This document shows positions 8,232 to 16,693 of a DNA stretch of 64,000 bases, piece by piece. Numbering within the stretch: the first letter of the stretch is position 1; each line of letters opens with the position of its first letter. The notes under the pieces were generated by a model, which was not told where the DNA came from, ran no database searches, and saw only the letters and a list, made by a program, of their open reading frames with translations. The DNA lies in assembly GCA_036496585.1 (NCBI GenBank), contig DASXLB010000010.1, positions 23,956 through 87,955 of the forward strand, written 5' to 3'. The translations under genes and the position numbers were made by a program. The DNA is from Vicinamibacterales bacterium. GTDB taxonomy: Bacteria > Acidobacteriota > Vicinamibacteria > Vicinamibacterales > 2-12-FULL-66-21.

Positions 8232-10742
8232 ATGCCCGACACGCTCCTCCGCGACATCCGGATCGGCCTTCGTGTGCTGGTGAAGGAACGCTCCTTCTGC
8301 GCGCTGGCGGTGCTTGTCCTGGCGCTTGGGATCAGCGCTGTGACGACCATGTTCGGTGTCGTCAACGGCGTCATGCTGCGCGGGTTTTCGTTCCCCAACG
8401 CCGAGCGGCTCGTCAGCCTCAACTTCATCGACCCCTCGACGGCCACGTTCTTCGGAGTCAACGGCCAGGTCTCGTCGATGGACTTCGACGAACTGCGCCC
8501 GGGGCAGCGCTCGTACGACGCGCTGGCCGCCTATCTGAACGGCTCGACCGTCAACGTCACCGTCAACGGCCACCCGCAGCGGTACACGGGCGCCTACGTG
8601 ACGGAGGACTTTCTCCGGATCCTCGGCGTGTCGCCGATGATGGGCCGCGATTTCACCGGCGCCGACAACCAGCCGAATGCCGGCAAGGTGGCAATCATCG
8701 GCTACGGCATCTGGCAGCGCGACTTCGGCGGCGCCGCCGACATCGTCGGCAAGGGCGTCCGGATCAACGGCAAACCGGCGACCGTGATCGGCGTCATGGG
8801 AAAGGGCTTCGCTTTCCCGACCAACGAAGAGATCTGGATTCCGCTCTACAGCGAGTTCCCGCCCAAGCAGCGCAACGATCCGGCAGCGGTGAATCCGTCG
8901 GTGCTGGCGCTGCTCAAGTCGGACGTCTCGCTCGACCAGGCGAACGCGGAGGCGACGACGCTCGCCCGGCGCTTCGCCGCCGCGTATCCCGAAACCAACA
9001 AGTCGTTCAACACCGGCCAGGTGCAGCCGCTCCTCAACGTCTTCACGGGCGCGGCGCTGCGCGGCACGATGTGGACGATGCTGGGCTTCTGCGTCGGCGT
9101 GCTGCTCATCGCCTGCGTCAACGTGATGAACATGCAGTTCGCGCGGGCGACGCTGCGGGCCAAGGAGCTGGCGGTGCGCTCGTCGCTCGGCGCCTCGCGC
9201 GGGCGCATCGTCCGGCAGATGTTGACCGAGAGCCTGCTGATCGCGGGGATCGGCGCCGTCGTCGGGGTAGCGCTGGCCTACGGCGCGACCGACTGGCTCG
9301 GCGCCACCGTCCGGAATCTCGACAATCCGCCGCCGTCGTGGATTACGTTCGACATCGACCGCAGGGTGCTCGCCTTTACCGTGCTCTCGACGCTGGCGGC
9401 GGCGGTCGTCTCAGGCCTGTTGCCGGCGCTGCTGTCGTCCCGCGCCAACGCCGTTGAGGTGCTGCGCGACGCCGGCCGCGGAAACACGAGCCGCAGCGTC
9501 TCGCTGCTGTCCCGCGGGCTGGTGGTCTTCCAGATCGTGGTGACCTGCGTGCTGCTCGTCGGGTCGCTGCTGCAGATGCGGTCGATCACCAAGCAGCAGA
9601 CGATCGACTACGGCTACGACACGTCGGGACTGCTCTCGGCGCGGATGGGCCTGATGGAAGGAGACTACCCGACGCCCGAGTCGCGCCAGATCTTCTACGA
9701 GCGGCTGGTCCGGCACTTCGAGGCGGACCCGCAGGTGGAGGCGGTCGGGCTCACGAACCGGTTCCGCATGGTGTTCGCGGGCAACGGCCCGATCGAGATC
9801 GAGGGCCGGACCTATCGTGAGAACCGCGATCGTCCAAACGCCAATTTCGAGCAGGTGAGCAGTGGTTTCTTCAGCGTGACCGGGCAGAAGCTGCTCGAGG
9901 GGCGCACCTTCACGCGGGACGATCTCGACGCACGGGAGCCTGTCGCCATCGTCAATGCCGCGTTCGCGCACAAACACTTCGGCAACGAAAGCCCGCTCGG
10001 GCGCCACTTCCGGACCGTCGCCGGCAACGGCCGCCAGTTCGGTCCCTGGCGCGCGATCGTCGGCGTGGTCACGACGATCCGCATGCTTGGACCGTTCAAC
10101 AATCCCGGCGTGGACGAGACCGGTTTCTACGTGCCCTTCTATGCCAATCCGTTCGGACCGGTGCAGCCGGGGCCTTTCGTTGCCCAGTTCGCGACGATCG
10201 TGCTCAAGCCGCGCGGCGGGCAGCGTGCCGACGGCCTGGCGACGCACCTGCGCCGCGAGATCGCGGGCGTCGACGCCAACCTACCGCTTTACTTCGTCGG
10301 TACGCCCCAGACGCAGATCGCGGGATTCGTGGGCCAGAACCGGATCATCGCGATGATGTTCACGACGTTCGGCGCGGTGGCGATGCTGCTGGCCGCGGTC
10401 GGGATGTACGGAGTCATGTCGTTCTCGGTCAACCAGCGGCGGCAGGAGTTCGGCGTGCGGATGGCGCTCGGGGCGCATTACACGCGCATCCTGCAGATGG
10501 TGCTGCGTCAGGGGGCCGTTCAGCTCGCCGTCGGGCTCGCGCTCGGGCTCGGCGCCGCGTTCGCGCTTGCCACGGCGCTTGGCTCCGCCGTGCAGAACAT
10601 CCTCTTCGGCGTGAGCGCTCACGATCCGCTGACCTTCGGTTCGGTGACCGCGCTCGTGACTCTCGTGTCGCTGGTGGCGACCCTCGTTCCGGCGCAGCGG
10701 GCGACGCGCGTCGATCCGATGATCGCGTTGAGAGCCGAGTGA
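8232..10742 (+). CDS. FtsX/MacB-like permease of the ADOP type
   Basis: 836 residues from ATG 8232. It has an N-terminal membrane helix followed by a MacB-like periplasmic core, three helices near residues 280-400 (the first FtsX domain, RAKELAVRSSLGASRGRIVRQ), a second periplasmic domain and a second FtsX domain near 700-830 (RRQEFGVRMALGAHYTRILQM). The C-terminus RATRVDPMIALRAE is the usual ADOP ending. ADOP (acidobacterial duplicated orphan permease) proteins lack a dedicated ATPase gene, as here. Related MacB complexes expel lipoproteins, peptides or small molecules; the substrate is unknown. Two more members lie at 24024 and 62671. Confidence 0.88.
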   Translation: MPDTLLRDIRIGLRVLVKERSFCALAVLVLALGISAVTTMFGVVNGVMLRGFSFPNAERLVSLNFIDPSTATFFGVNGQVSSMDFDELRPGQRSYDALAAYLNGSTVNVTVNGHPQRYTGAYVTEDFLRILGVSPMMGRDFTGADNQPNAGKVAIIGYGIWQRDFGGAADIVGKGVRINGKPATVIGVMGKGFAFPTNEEIWIPLYSEFPPKQRNDPAAVNPSVLALLKSDVSLDQANAEATTLARRFAAAYPETNKSFNTGQVQPLLNVFTGAALRGTMWTMLGFCVGVLLIACVNVMNMQFARATLRAKELAVRSSLGASRGRIVRQMLTESLLIAGIGAVVGVALAYGATDWLGATVRNLDNPPPSWITFDIDRRVLAFTVLSTLAAAVVSGLLPALLSSRANAVEVLRDAGRGNTSRSVSLLSRGLVVFQIVVTCVLLVGSLLQMRSITKQQTIDYGYDTSGLLSARMGLMEGDYPTPESRQIFYERLVRHFEADPQVEAVGLTNRFRMVFAGNGPIEIEGRTYRENRDRPNANFEQVSSGFFSVTGQKLLEGRTFTRDDLDAREPVAIVNAAFAHKHFGNESPLGRHFRTVAGNGRQFGPWRAIVGVVTTIRMLGPFNNPGVDETGFYVPFYANPFGPVQPGPFVAQFATIVLKPRGGQRADGLATHLRREIAGVDANLPLYFVGTPQTQIAGFVGQNRIIAMMFTTFGAVAMLLAAVGMYGVMSFSVNQRRQEFGVRMALGAHYTRILQMVLRQGAVQLAVGLALGLGAAFALATALGSAVQNILFGVSAHDPLTFGSVTALVTLVSLVATLVPAQRATRVDPMIALRAE

Positions 10743-10796
10743 GAGCCGACGCGCCCTCGCCACTCGTCTGAGCGACGAAAAGCCGAGGCCCCGCCG

Positions 10797-13700
10797 CTAC
10801 GCCGCGCGCGACAGCGCCCGATACGCCAGCGGCACGAGATAGAGCGTCACGAACGTCGATAAGGTCAGGCCGCCGATCACTGCAATGGCCAGCGGCCGCT
10901 GCAGCTCGGCGCCGGCGCCCAGTCCCAGCGCCAGCGGCAGCAGGCCGAAGAGCGTGCACAACGTCGTCATCAGAATCGGCCGCAGCCGCACTCGTCCGGC
11001 GATCTCGAGCGATTCGGTGAACGGACGTCCCTCGTCGCGCAGGCGGTGGGCGTAGTCGATGAGCACGATGCCGTTCTTCACCACGAGCCCGACCAGCAGA
11101 ATCAAACCCATCGCCGACGAGACATTGAGCACGGTACCGGTGAGCAGCAGCAGCGCGAACGCGCCGCCGAGCGACAGTGGCGCGGCGAGCAGGATCAGCA
11201 CGGCCGGCAGGAAGCGGCGGAACTGCACGACGAGGATGACGAAGACCAGCGACGCCGCGATCGCGAACACGGTCAGCAGCTCCCGGAACGACTGCCGCTG
11301 CGCCTCGTACTGGCCGCCGACTTCCGTGCTGTAGCCGACCGGCAGCGTGAGCGTCGTGAGCTTCTGCTTGATCTCGGCCACGGCGCTGCCGAGGTCGCGG
11401 TCTTCGAGGCGGCCGGTGACGAGCGCCATCTGCCGCAGGTTCTCGCGGTCGAGGATGAGTTCCCCTTCAGTGGTCGTCGGCTGTGCCAGCGCGCTGAGCG
11501 GCGCGGCCCGTCCGTCGTCGGCGCGAATCGTCGTCGTCGCCATCCGCGCCGGATCGAGGCGATAAAGGTCCGGGTAGCGCACCCGGACGGGGATGGTTCG
11601 ATCGGACAGGCGCAGTTCGGTCTTGACGTCCCCCAGCCACGCGTCGCTGAGCTGCTCCGACGCCTGAGTGATCGACAGCCCCAGGCGCCCGAGCGCGGCG
11701 CGATCGAACTGCCACGTTGTCTCCGGGTTGCCGCGGCGCACCCCGACCACGTCAACGACACCCTTGGTGCCTTCGACCATCTTCTCGATCTGCTCGGAGA
11801 TGTCGGCGAGCGTGTCGGGATCGTCGCCGAACACCTTCACCTCGACGGGTTCGGCCGCCCCCTCGAGATCGCCGAGCATGTCCTGCAACAGCTGCACGAA
11901 CTCGATGTCGAACGCCGGCACGGTCTCGGTCAGCTTGCCGCGGAGCTCCTCGATTACCTGGTCAGCCGATCGGCGCGATTTCGGCGGCTTGAGGCGGACG
12001 AGGATGTCCCCCTTGGTCTGCTCCGTCGCGAACAGCCCCAGCTCGGTGCCGGTCCGTCGCGTGTAGGCCGCGATGTCTGGCGTGTCGTGCAGGATCGCCT
12101 CGATCTTCTTCACGTCCTTGTCGATTTCGTCGAGGGCGGTGCCGGCCGGGGCGTTGTAGTCGATGACGAAGCCCCCCTCGTCGGCCTCTGGCAGGAAGCC
12201 GGTGCCGAGCCGCATGAAGAGGAGACCGCCTGCGATGGCGAGCACCAGCGCGACGACGAGCCCGAGCGCGGGCCGGTGCATCGTCGAATCGAGCGTCCGG
12301 GAGTACGTGCGCTCGAGCAGGCCGGCTTCGTGTGCGGGCGGCTTCTCCGCCGTGCCCGAGCGGCGGCGCGCCGCGATGCGGGCCAGCAGCGGGATCAGCG
12401 TCAGGGCCTGCACGAGCGAAATGAGCACCGCCGCGGCAAGCGTGATCGACAGGGACTTGAAGAACTGGCCGACCACGCCCGACAGCATGCCGAGCGGCAG
12501 GAACACCACGACGGTCGTCAGTGTCGATCCAACGACCGGCGCCATGATTTCCTGCATCGCCAGGCCCACCGACGCGGCCGGCTGCTCGCCGCGATCGAGG
12601 TGCCGGTAGATGTTCTCGACAACGACCACCGCGTCGTCGATGACCAGCCCGATGGCGACCGCGAGGCCGCCCATCGACATGACGTTGATCGTCTGCCCGA
12701 CCCAGCGCATGACCAGGAACGTCGTCATGATCGTCAGCGGCAGCGTCACCGAGGCGACGAACGTCAGCCGCCAGTCCTGCAGGAACACCAGCAGCACGAT
12801 GACCGCGAGAACCGCACCGATCAGGATGGCGTCGCGGACGTTGACGATCGCCTCGGTGACGAACTCGGCGAGGTCGTAGGTCTTCGAGATCGTCAGCCCG
12901 CTCGGCAGCGACTTGGCGAGATCGTTGAGCACGGTCTCGACGCCGGCGCGCACGTCGAGGATGTTGGCGCCAATCTGCTGCGAGATGCTGATATTGGCGG
13001 CGACCTTGCCGTCGCCGCTGACCAGCGACATGCGGTCGGGTGCGCCGCGCTCGACCGTCGCGACGTCGGCGACGCGGATCGTCGTGCCCCCCTTGACCAC
13101 CAGGGGTGTGGCGGGAATGTCTTCGATCCCTTTCCACATGCCAGAGGCGAGGACGAGATGGAGGAGCCCGCCCTGTGCGTAGCGTCCGACCGGCGCGAGG
13201 GCGTTGGCCGCCTGCAGCGAGTCGGCGACGTTGCCGATCGTCAGGCCGGCAGCGGTCAAGCGGGCGGGATCGGCGATCACCTCGATTTCCGGCTGATCGC
13301 TCGAGAGGACCTCGACGTTGCCGACGCCGGGCACGCGCGACAGCGCCGGCCGCATCACGTAGAAGCCGTAATCGTAGAGATCCGCGGCCGGCAGGCCGCC
13401 GGTGAGGTTCACGCTCAGGAATGGAAACGCCGAGGGCGTCAGACGATCGACCGTGAGATCGAGGTCGGGCGGCAACGACGATCGGGCCTCGGCGATGCGG
13501 CCCTGCGCCTGCTGCAGCGCCAGCACCATGTCGGTCGCCGGGTCGAACTGCGCCGAGATCTCGGTCGAGCCGCGGAAGGTCTTCGAGCGGACGCGGCGGA
13601 TGCCAGGCACTTCGAGCAGCGCCTGTTCGATGGGCCGCGTCACCGTCAGCATCATCGTCTTGGCGGGCAGGCTGCCGGCGTGGCCGATCACGGCGACGCG

Positions 13701-13829
13701 CGGAAAGACCAGCGGGGGATAGATGTCGCTCGGCAGCTGGAAGGCGGAATACAGGCCGGCAGCAGCCAGCAGGCCGGTGATGACGACAATCGCGCGCCCG
13801 TAGCGCTCGACGAAGGCCGCGAGGTTCAT
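10797..13829 (-). CDS. RND efflux pump inner-membrane subunit
   Basis: 1010 residues, typical for AcrB/MexB-like pumps. There is one helix at the N-terminus, a large porter loop, helices near residues 330-520, a second porter loop and five helices at the end. The proton-relay region GLVIDDAVVVVENI near residue 400 carries the double Asp of drug-type (HAE) pumps; metal-type CusA/CzcA pumps have a different pattern. The start overlaps the adaptor gene stop by four bases (13826-13829). It is the last gene of an operon with a TolC-like protein and an adaptor, so it should form a tripartite exporter. Multidrug or organic substrates are more likely than metals. Confidence 0.9.
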   Translation of the reverse strand: MNLAAFVERYGRAIVVITGLLAAAGLYSAFQLPSDIYPPLVFPRVAVIGHAGSLPAKTMMLTVTRPIEQALLEVPGIRRVRSKTFRGSTEISAQFDPATDMVLALQQAQGRIAEARSSLPPDLDLTVDRLTPSAFPFLSVNLTGGLPAADLYDYGFYVMRPALSRVPGVGNVEVLSSDQPEIEVIADPARLTAAGLTIGNVADSLQAANALAPVGRYAQGGLLHLVLASGMWKGIEDIPATPLVVKGGTTIRVADVATVERGAPDRMSLVSGDGKVAANISISQQIGANILDVRAGVETVLNDLAKSLPSGLTISKTYDLAEFVTEAIVNVRDAILIGAVLAVIVLLVFLQDWRLTFVASVTLPLTIMTTFLVMRWVGQTINVMSMGGLAVAIGLVIDDAVVVVENIYRHLDRGEQPAASVGLAMQEIMAPVVGSTLTTVVVFLPLGMLSGVVGQFFKSLSITLAAAVLISLVQALTLIPLLARIAARRRSGTAEKPPAHEAGLLERTYSRTLDSTMHRPALGLVVALVLAIAGGLLFMRLGTGFLPEADEGGFVIDYNAPAGTALDEIDKDVKKIEAILHDTPDIAAYTRRTGTELGLFATEQTKGDILVRLKPPKSRRSADQVIEELRGKLTETVPAFDIEFVQLLQDMLGDLEGAAEPVEVKVFGDDPDTLADISEQIEKMVEGTKGVVDVVGVRRGNPETTWQFDRAALGRLGLSITQASEQLSDAWLGDVKTELRLSDRTIPVRVRYPDLYRLDPARMATTTIRADDGRAAPLSALAQPTTTEGELILDRENLRQMALVTGRLEDRDLGSAVAEIKQKLTTLTLPVGYSTEVGGQYEAQRQSFRELLTVFAIAASLVFVILVVQFRRFLPAVLILLAAPLSLGGAFALLLLTGTVLNVSSAMGLILLVGLVVKNGIVLIDYAHRLRDEGRPFTESLEIAGRVRLRPILMTTLCTLFGLLPLALGLGAGAELQRPLAIAVIGGLTLSTFVTLYLVPLAYRALSRAA

Positions 13830-14962
13830 TTCCCCTTCTCGTCCTTCTTGTCGTCCTTCTTGTCGTCGCCTTTCTTGTCGTCGTCTTTCGCGCCGGCCAA
13901 TGCGATGTCGCCGCCGTCGGGCAGCTCCTGCTGTCCCTTGACGATCACGGCGTCGCCCGCCTTGAGGCCTGCCGTCACCTCGACCTGCGTTGGTGTGGTC
14001 AACCCTGTGGTGATCTTTCGCTTGTGCGCCTTCTTGTCGGCCCCGGCGACCATGACGTACGAGTCGTCATCCTCGTGGAGCACGGCCTCGACCGGCACGA
14101 CGAGCACGTCCTGGCGCTGCTCGGCGACGATCTCGACGCGCACCGGCGTGCCAGCCGCCAGCTTCGTCGCGGTGACGAACGAGATGCGGACGTCGGCGGA
14201 GACGCCGGTCGGATCCACCACGGCGGGGCGGCTCAGCACCTTGCCCGCTTCCGGGTCGTCGGCGCCCGGCACGGCGATTTGCACCGGGCGGCCGATCTGG
14301 ACGCGCGCCAGATCGGCGATCGCGACCGACGCCACGACCTGCAGCTTGTTCGGATCGATGACGCGGAGGATGACGTCGCTGGTGGAGGCGTCGACGATGT
14401 CGCCTGGATTGTGGGCGCGCCTGGCGATGACGCCAGGAAACGTGGCGCGCACGACCGTCCGCGCTTCGATCGCGCCGGCGTTCTGCAGCGCGGCTTGTGC
14501 CTGCCCAACCGCGGCTTGTGCTTCGGCGAAGTCGCGCTGCGCGTCCTCGAGCTCCTTCTGCGCCGCGACCCCATGTTGGACCAGCGTCGTCAGGCGCGTG
14601 ACCGAAGCCTGCGCGTTCTGGACGTGGGCTTCCGCGGTTGCCACCTCGCCTCGCCGTGTCGCGACATCGGTGTGGAGCGACGGAATGTCGAATCGCACGA
14701 GCAGGTCGCCCGTCTGGACGCGGTCGCCTTCGGCTTTCGGCATCTCGGCGATGCGGCCGTGCTCGGGGGCGGTAATCGTCCAGTCGGCGCCCGGAGCGGC
14801 GGCGACGACGCCCGTGGCCGAGACGACGCCTGCGAGCGTCTGCGGCGCGAGCGTCACGGTCGTGACCGGCGCGGCCGCCTTCGTCTCGACTTGTTCGACG
14901 GCCGGTTTCGTGCAGCTCCAGAAGAGCAGCGCAGGAGCGATGACGAGGGCGGTCGTTCTCAT
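13826..14962 (-). CDS. RND periplasmic adaptor (membrane fusion protein, lipoprotein)
   Basis: 378 residues. The N-terminus ends in a lipobox-like LLFWSC, so it is probably a lipoprotein. A barrel-sandwich region (AAPGADWTITAPEHGRIAEM, about residues 50-85), a coiled-coil hairpin (about 95-165) and beta-barrel domains follow, as in HlyD/AcrA adaptors. The last ~20 residues are an unusual Lys/Asp-rich tail (KDDDKKGDDKKDDKKDEKGK) from a low-complexity DNA repeat. It overlaps both neighbours by four bases, so all three efflux genes are translationally coupled. It links the inner-membrane pump to the outer-membrane channel. Confidence 0.9.
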   Translation of the reverse strand: MRTTALVIAPALLFWSCTKPAVEQVETKAAAPVTTVTLAPQTLAGVVSATGVVAAAPGADWTITAPEHGRIAEMPKAEGDRVQTGDLLVRFDIPSLHTDVATRRGEVATAEAHVQNAQASVTRLTTLVQHGVAAQKELEDAQRDFAEAQAAVGQAQAALQNAGAIEARTVVRATFPGVIARRAHNPGDIVDASTSDVILRVIDPNKLQVVASVAIADLARVQIGRPVQIAVPGADDPEAGKVLSRPAVVDPTGVSADVRISFVTATKLAAGTPVRVEIVAEQRQDVLVVPVEAVLHEDDDSYVMVAGADKKAHKRKITTGLTTPTQVEVTAGLKAGDAVIVKGQQELPDGGDIALAGAKDDDKKGDDKKDDKKDEKGK

Positions 14963-16176
14963 TTGATCGGCGTTCCCATCGCGCGTTCGAGATCGGCCAG
15001 CGCGTGCTGATAGTCGAGTCCGGCCTGCAGCGCGCGCTGGCGCACGTCGCGCGCCGCCTGGACGGTCTGCAGGTAGGCCGGCAGGCCGGTCTGGCCGGCG
15101 CGGTACGACTCGTCGGCCATCTGTTCCACCTGCTGCGAGGCGGGCAGGATCTCGCTCAGATAGCGATCGACGGTTCGCTTGGCGGCGGCGGCACGGCTGA
15201 GCGCCGAGGCGACGGCGCCGGTGATGGCGGCGATCCGCGCGTCGCGATCCGCTTCGGCGCGGTGGACGGTGGCGTCGGCCGCGGCGACGTCGGCTTTCCC
15301 GGTCGTGAAGATCGGCAGCGCGACGTTGGCTCCAAGCCGCCAGCCAGTGGTGAATTCGCCTGGGGCGTCGTAGGTGAGTGCGCCCATGACCGAGGGATCT
15401 GGACGGCGCATCGCGCGGGTCAGGCTGGCGCGCGCGCGGGCCTCCTCGATCTGGGTCTGCAGCACGTGCAGCTCGGCGTTGCCGGCGAGCGTCTGCTGCG
15501 TCGCCGCCTCGAGCGTCGGCAGCGGCGCCGACTCCAGCGGCTCGGTGAGCGCGGGGACGGCGTCGAGCGGGTAGGCGAGCAGCGCATTCAGCTCGGCGCG
15601 CGCCGCCGTGGCGTCTCCCTGTGCGGCGCCGACCTCGTTGCTCGCCTGCGCCAGCGTCAGGCCGGCCTGCAGGGCCTCCAGCCGCGGCGCCGCGCCGGTC
15701 TGGAACCGTTCCTGCGCGGCATCGCGCGCGCGCGTGGCGAGCTGTTCGAGCTGCTGGGCGATGGTGATGCGGCGTTCGGCGGCGACTGCCTCGAAGTAGG
15801 CGCGGCGGACGTCGGCACGCAGGTCCGCATTGATGCGCGCGGTCTCCGCGTCGGTCACGGCGAGCGTCGCATTGGCCAGGTCGAGGCGGCGTTGCCGCTT
15901 GCCCGAGATCTCGAGCGGCAGCGTTCCGGTGAACGCCCAGTGTGGCGTCTCCTTGTCGTACTCGAACGCGAGATCGGGGTTCGGGCGCTGGCGGGCCACG
16001 TCGAGCCCGGCGACGTCGATGGCCCGAGCCGCCCGAGCCGCCACCGCGGCCGGGCTGGCGTCCGCGGCGCGCGCCAGCGCGTCCGCCAGGGACAGTGCGG
16101 CGGCCGGCGCCGGCGCTTGTCCCTGAAGAACCGCCGCCGACAGGAACCCGACCACGGCGACGAGCGGCATCCTCAC
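14959..16176 (-). CDS. TolC/CusC-like outer membrane efflux protein
   Basis: 405 residues with a Sec signal (MPLVAVVGFLSAAVLQGQA). The body shows two related halves of long amphipathic helices alternating with short beta segments (LALEYDKET-like and GANVALPIFTTGKADV), as in TolC-type channels. The pattern (ALARAADASPAAVAARAA... near the start) is close to CzcC/CusC relatives. It should form the outer-membrane duct of the exporter encoded by the next two genes. It starts 16 bp after the stop of the degenerate receiver gene. Confidence 0.88.
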   Translation of the reverse strand: MRMPLVAVVGFLSAAVLQGQAPAPAAALSLADALARAADASPAAVAARAARAIDVAGLDVARQRPNPDLAFEYDKETPHWAFTGTLPLEISGKRQRRLDLANATLAVTDAETARINADLRADVRRAYFEAVAAERRITIAQQLEQLATRARDAAQERFQTGAAPRLEALQAGLTLAQASNEVGAAQGDATAARAELNALLAYPLDAVPALTEPLESAPLPTLEAATQQTLAGNAELHVLQTQIEEARARASLTRAMRRPDPSVMGALTYDAPGEFTTGWRLGANVALPIFTTGKADVAAADATVHRAEADRDARIAAITGAVASALSRAAAAKRTVDRYLSEILPASQQVEQMADESYRAGQTGLPAYLQTVQAARDVRQRALQAGLDYQHALADLERAMGTPIK

Positions 16177-16192
16177 CGGACGTCCGCTCCGA

Positions 16193-16579
16193 TCACTTTC
16201 CGCGCAGGGCGCGGCGGATCTCTTCGATCATCAATTGCGGGGCATCGTTCTCTGGCGTCAGCGTCACCATCGGGATGTCGCCGAGCGCAGGGTCGGTCGC
16301 CATGTGCGCGCGCAGCGCCGCCTCGTCCTTGAGCCGCGCCACGATCAGGGTGGGGTGCAGGGACGTCATCACCTTGACCGCTTCGTCGACCGAGTGGGCC
16401 GGAGCCACGGCGAAGCGTAAACGGGCGAGGATCGCCACGCAGCGCGCCCCGCTGTTCGCGTCGTCGTCTGCCACCAGCACCAGGGGCGCGTAGCCCTGCA
16501 AGTCTTCCGGCCGCCGTCCGCCGCGCGGGTTGTCTCGCCGGTCGGAGTGACGCCGGCGTTCGAGAGATGTGTCGCTCAT
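16193..16579 (-). CDS. Degenerate receiver (pseudo-receiver) protein at the head of the efflux operon
   Basis: 128 residues from ATG 16579 (MSDTSLERRRHSDRR); an earlier in-frame start at 16630 is possible but would overlap the dyad element. A basic ~30-residue N-terminus precedes a receiver-like fold that keeps the acidic patch (VLVADDD), but the phospho-acceptor Asp is replaced by Ala in LIVARLKD, and the conserved KP after beta-5 is not visible (MVTLTPEN). It therefore probably cannot be phosphorylated by the normal route. It sits 16 bp upstream of the TolC-like gene on the same strand, so it may regulate or be co-expressed with the pump. No DNA-binding domain is present. Confidence 0.6.
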   Translation of the reverse strand: MSDTSLERRRHSDRRDNPRGGRRPEDLQGYAPLVLVADDDANSGARCVAILARLRFAVAPAHSVDEAVKVMTSLHPTLIVARLKDEAALRAHMATDPALGDIPMVTLTPENDAPQLMIEEIRRALRGK

Positions 16580-16630
16580 TCGGGCGAATCTTACTACGCG
16601 GCATGGGTCTCCATCCTCTCCACCGGCCAA

Positions 16631-16669
16631 TGAACGTATGATGACAGCCGACGTTCACTACGCTGTCAT
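16631..16669. promoter_or_regulatory. Two interlocked inverted repeats between divergent operons
   Basis: Dyad A is TGAACGT (16631-16637) with ACGTTCA (16651-16657). Dyad B is ATGACAGC (16641-16648) with GCTGTCAT (16662-16669). Both have 13-base spacers, and their centres are 11 bp apart, so they lie on the same helical face. They occupy the space between the efflux operon (minus) and the TonB receptor operon (plus), where a shared operator would be expected. Confidence 0.5.
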
Positions 16670-16693
16670 GTCCGCTGCGGCATAGTTTTGGCG

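Noticed and set aside
11046-14966. 1306-codon plus-strand open frame opposite the efflux genes
   Set aside because: Antisense shadow. The minus strand encodes unmistakable RND and adaptor proteins, and this frame has no recognisable domain.
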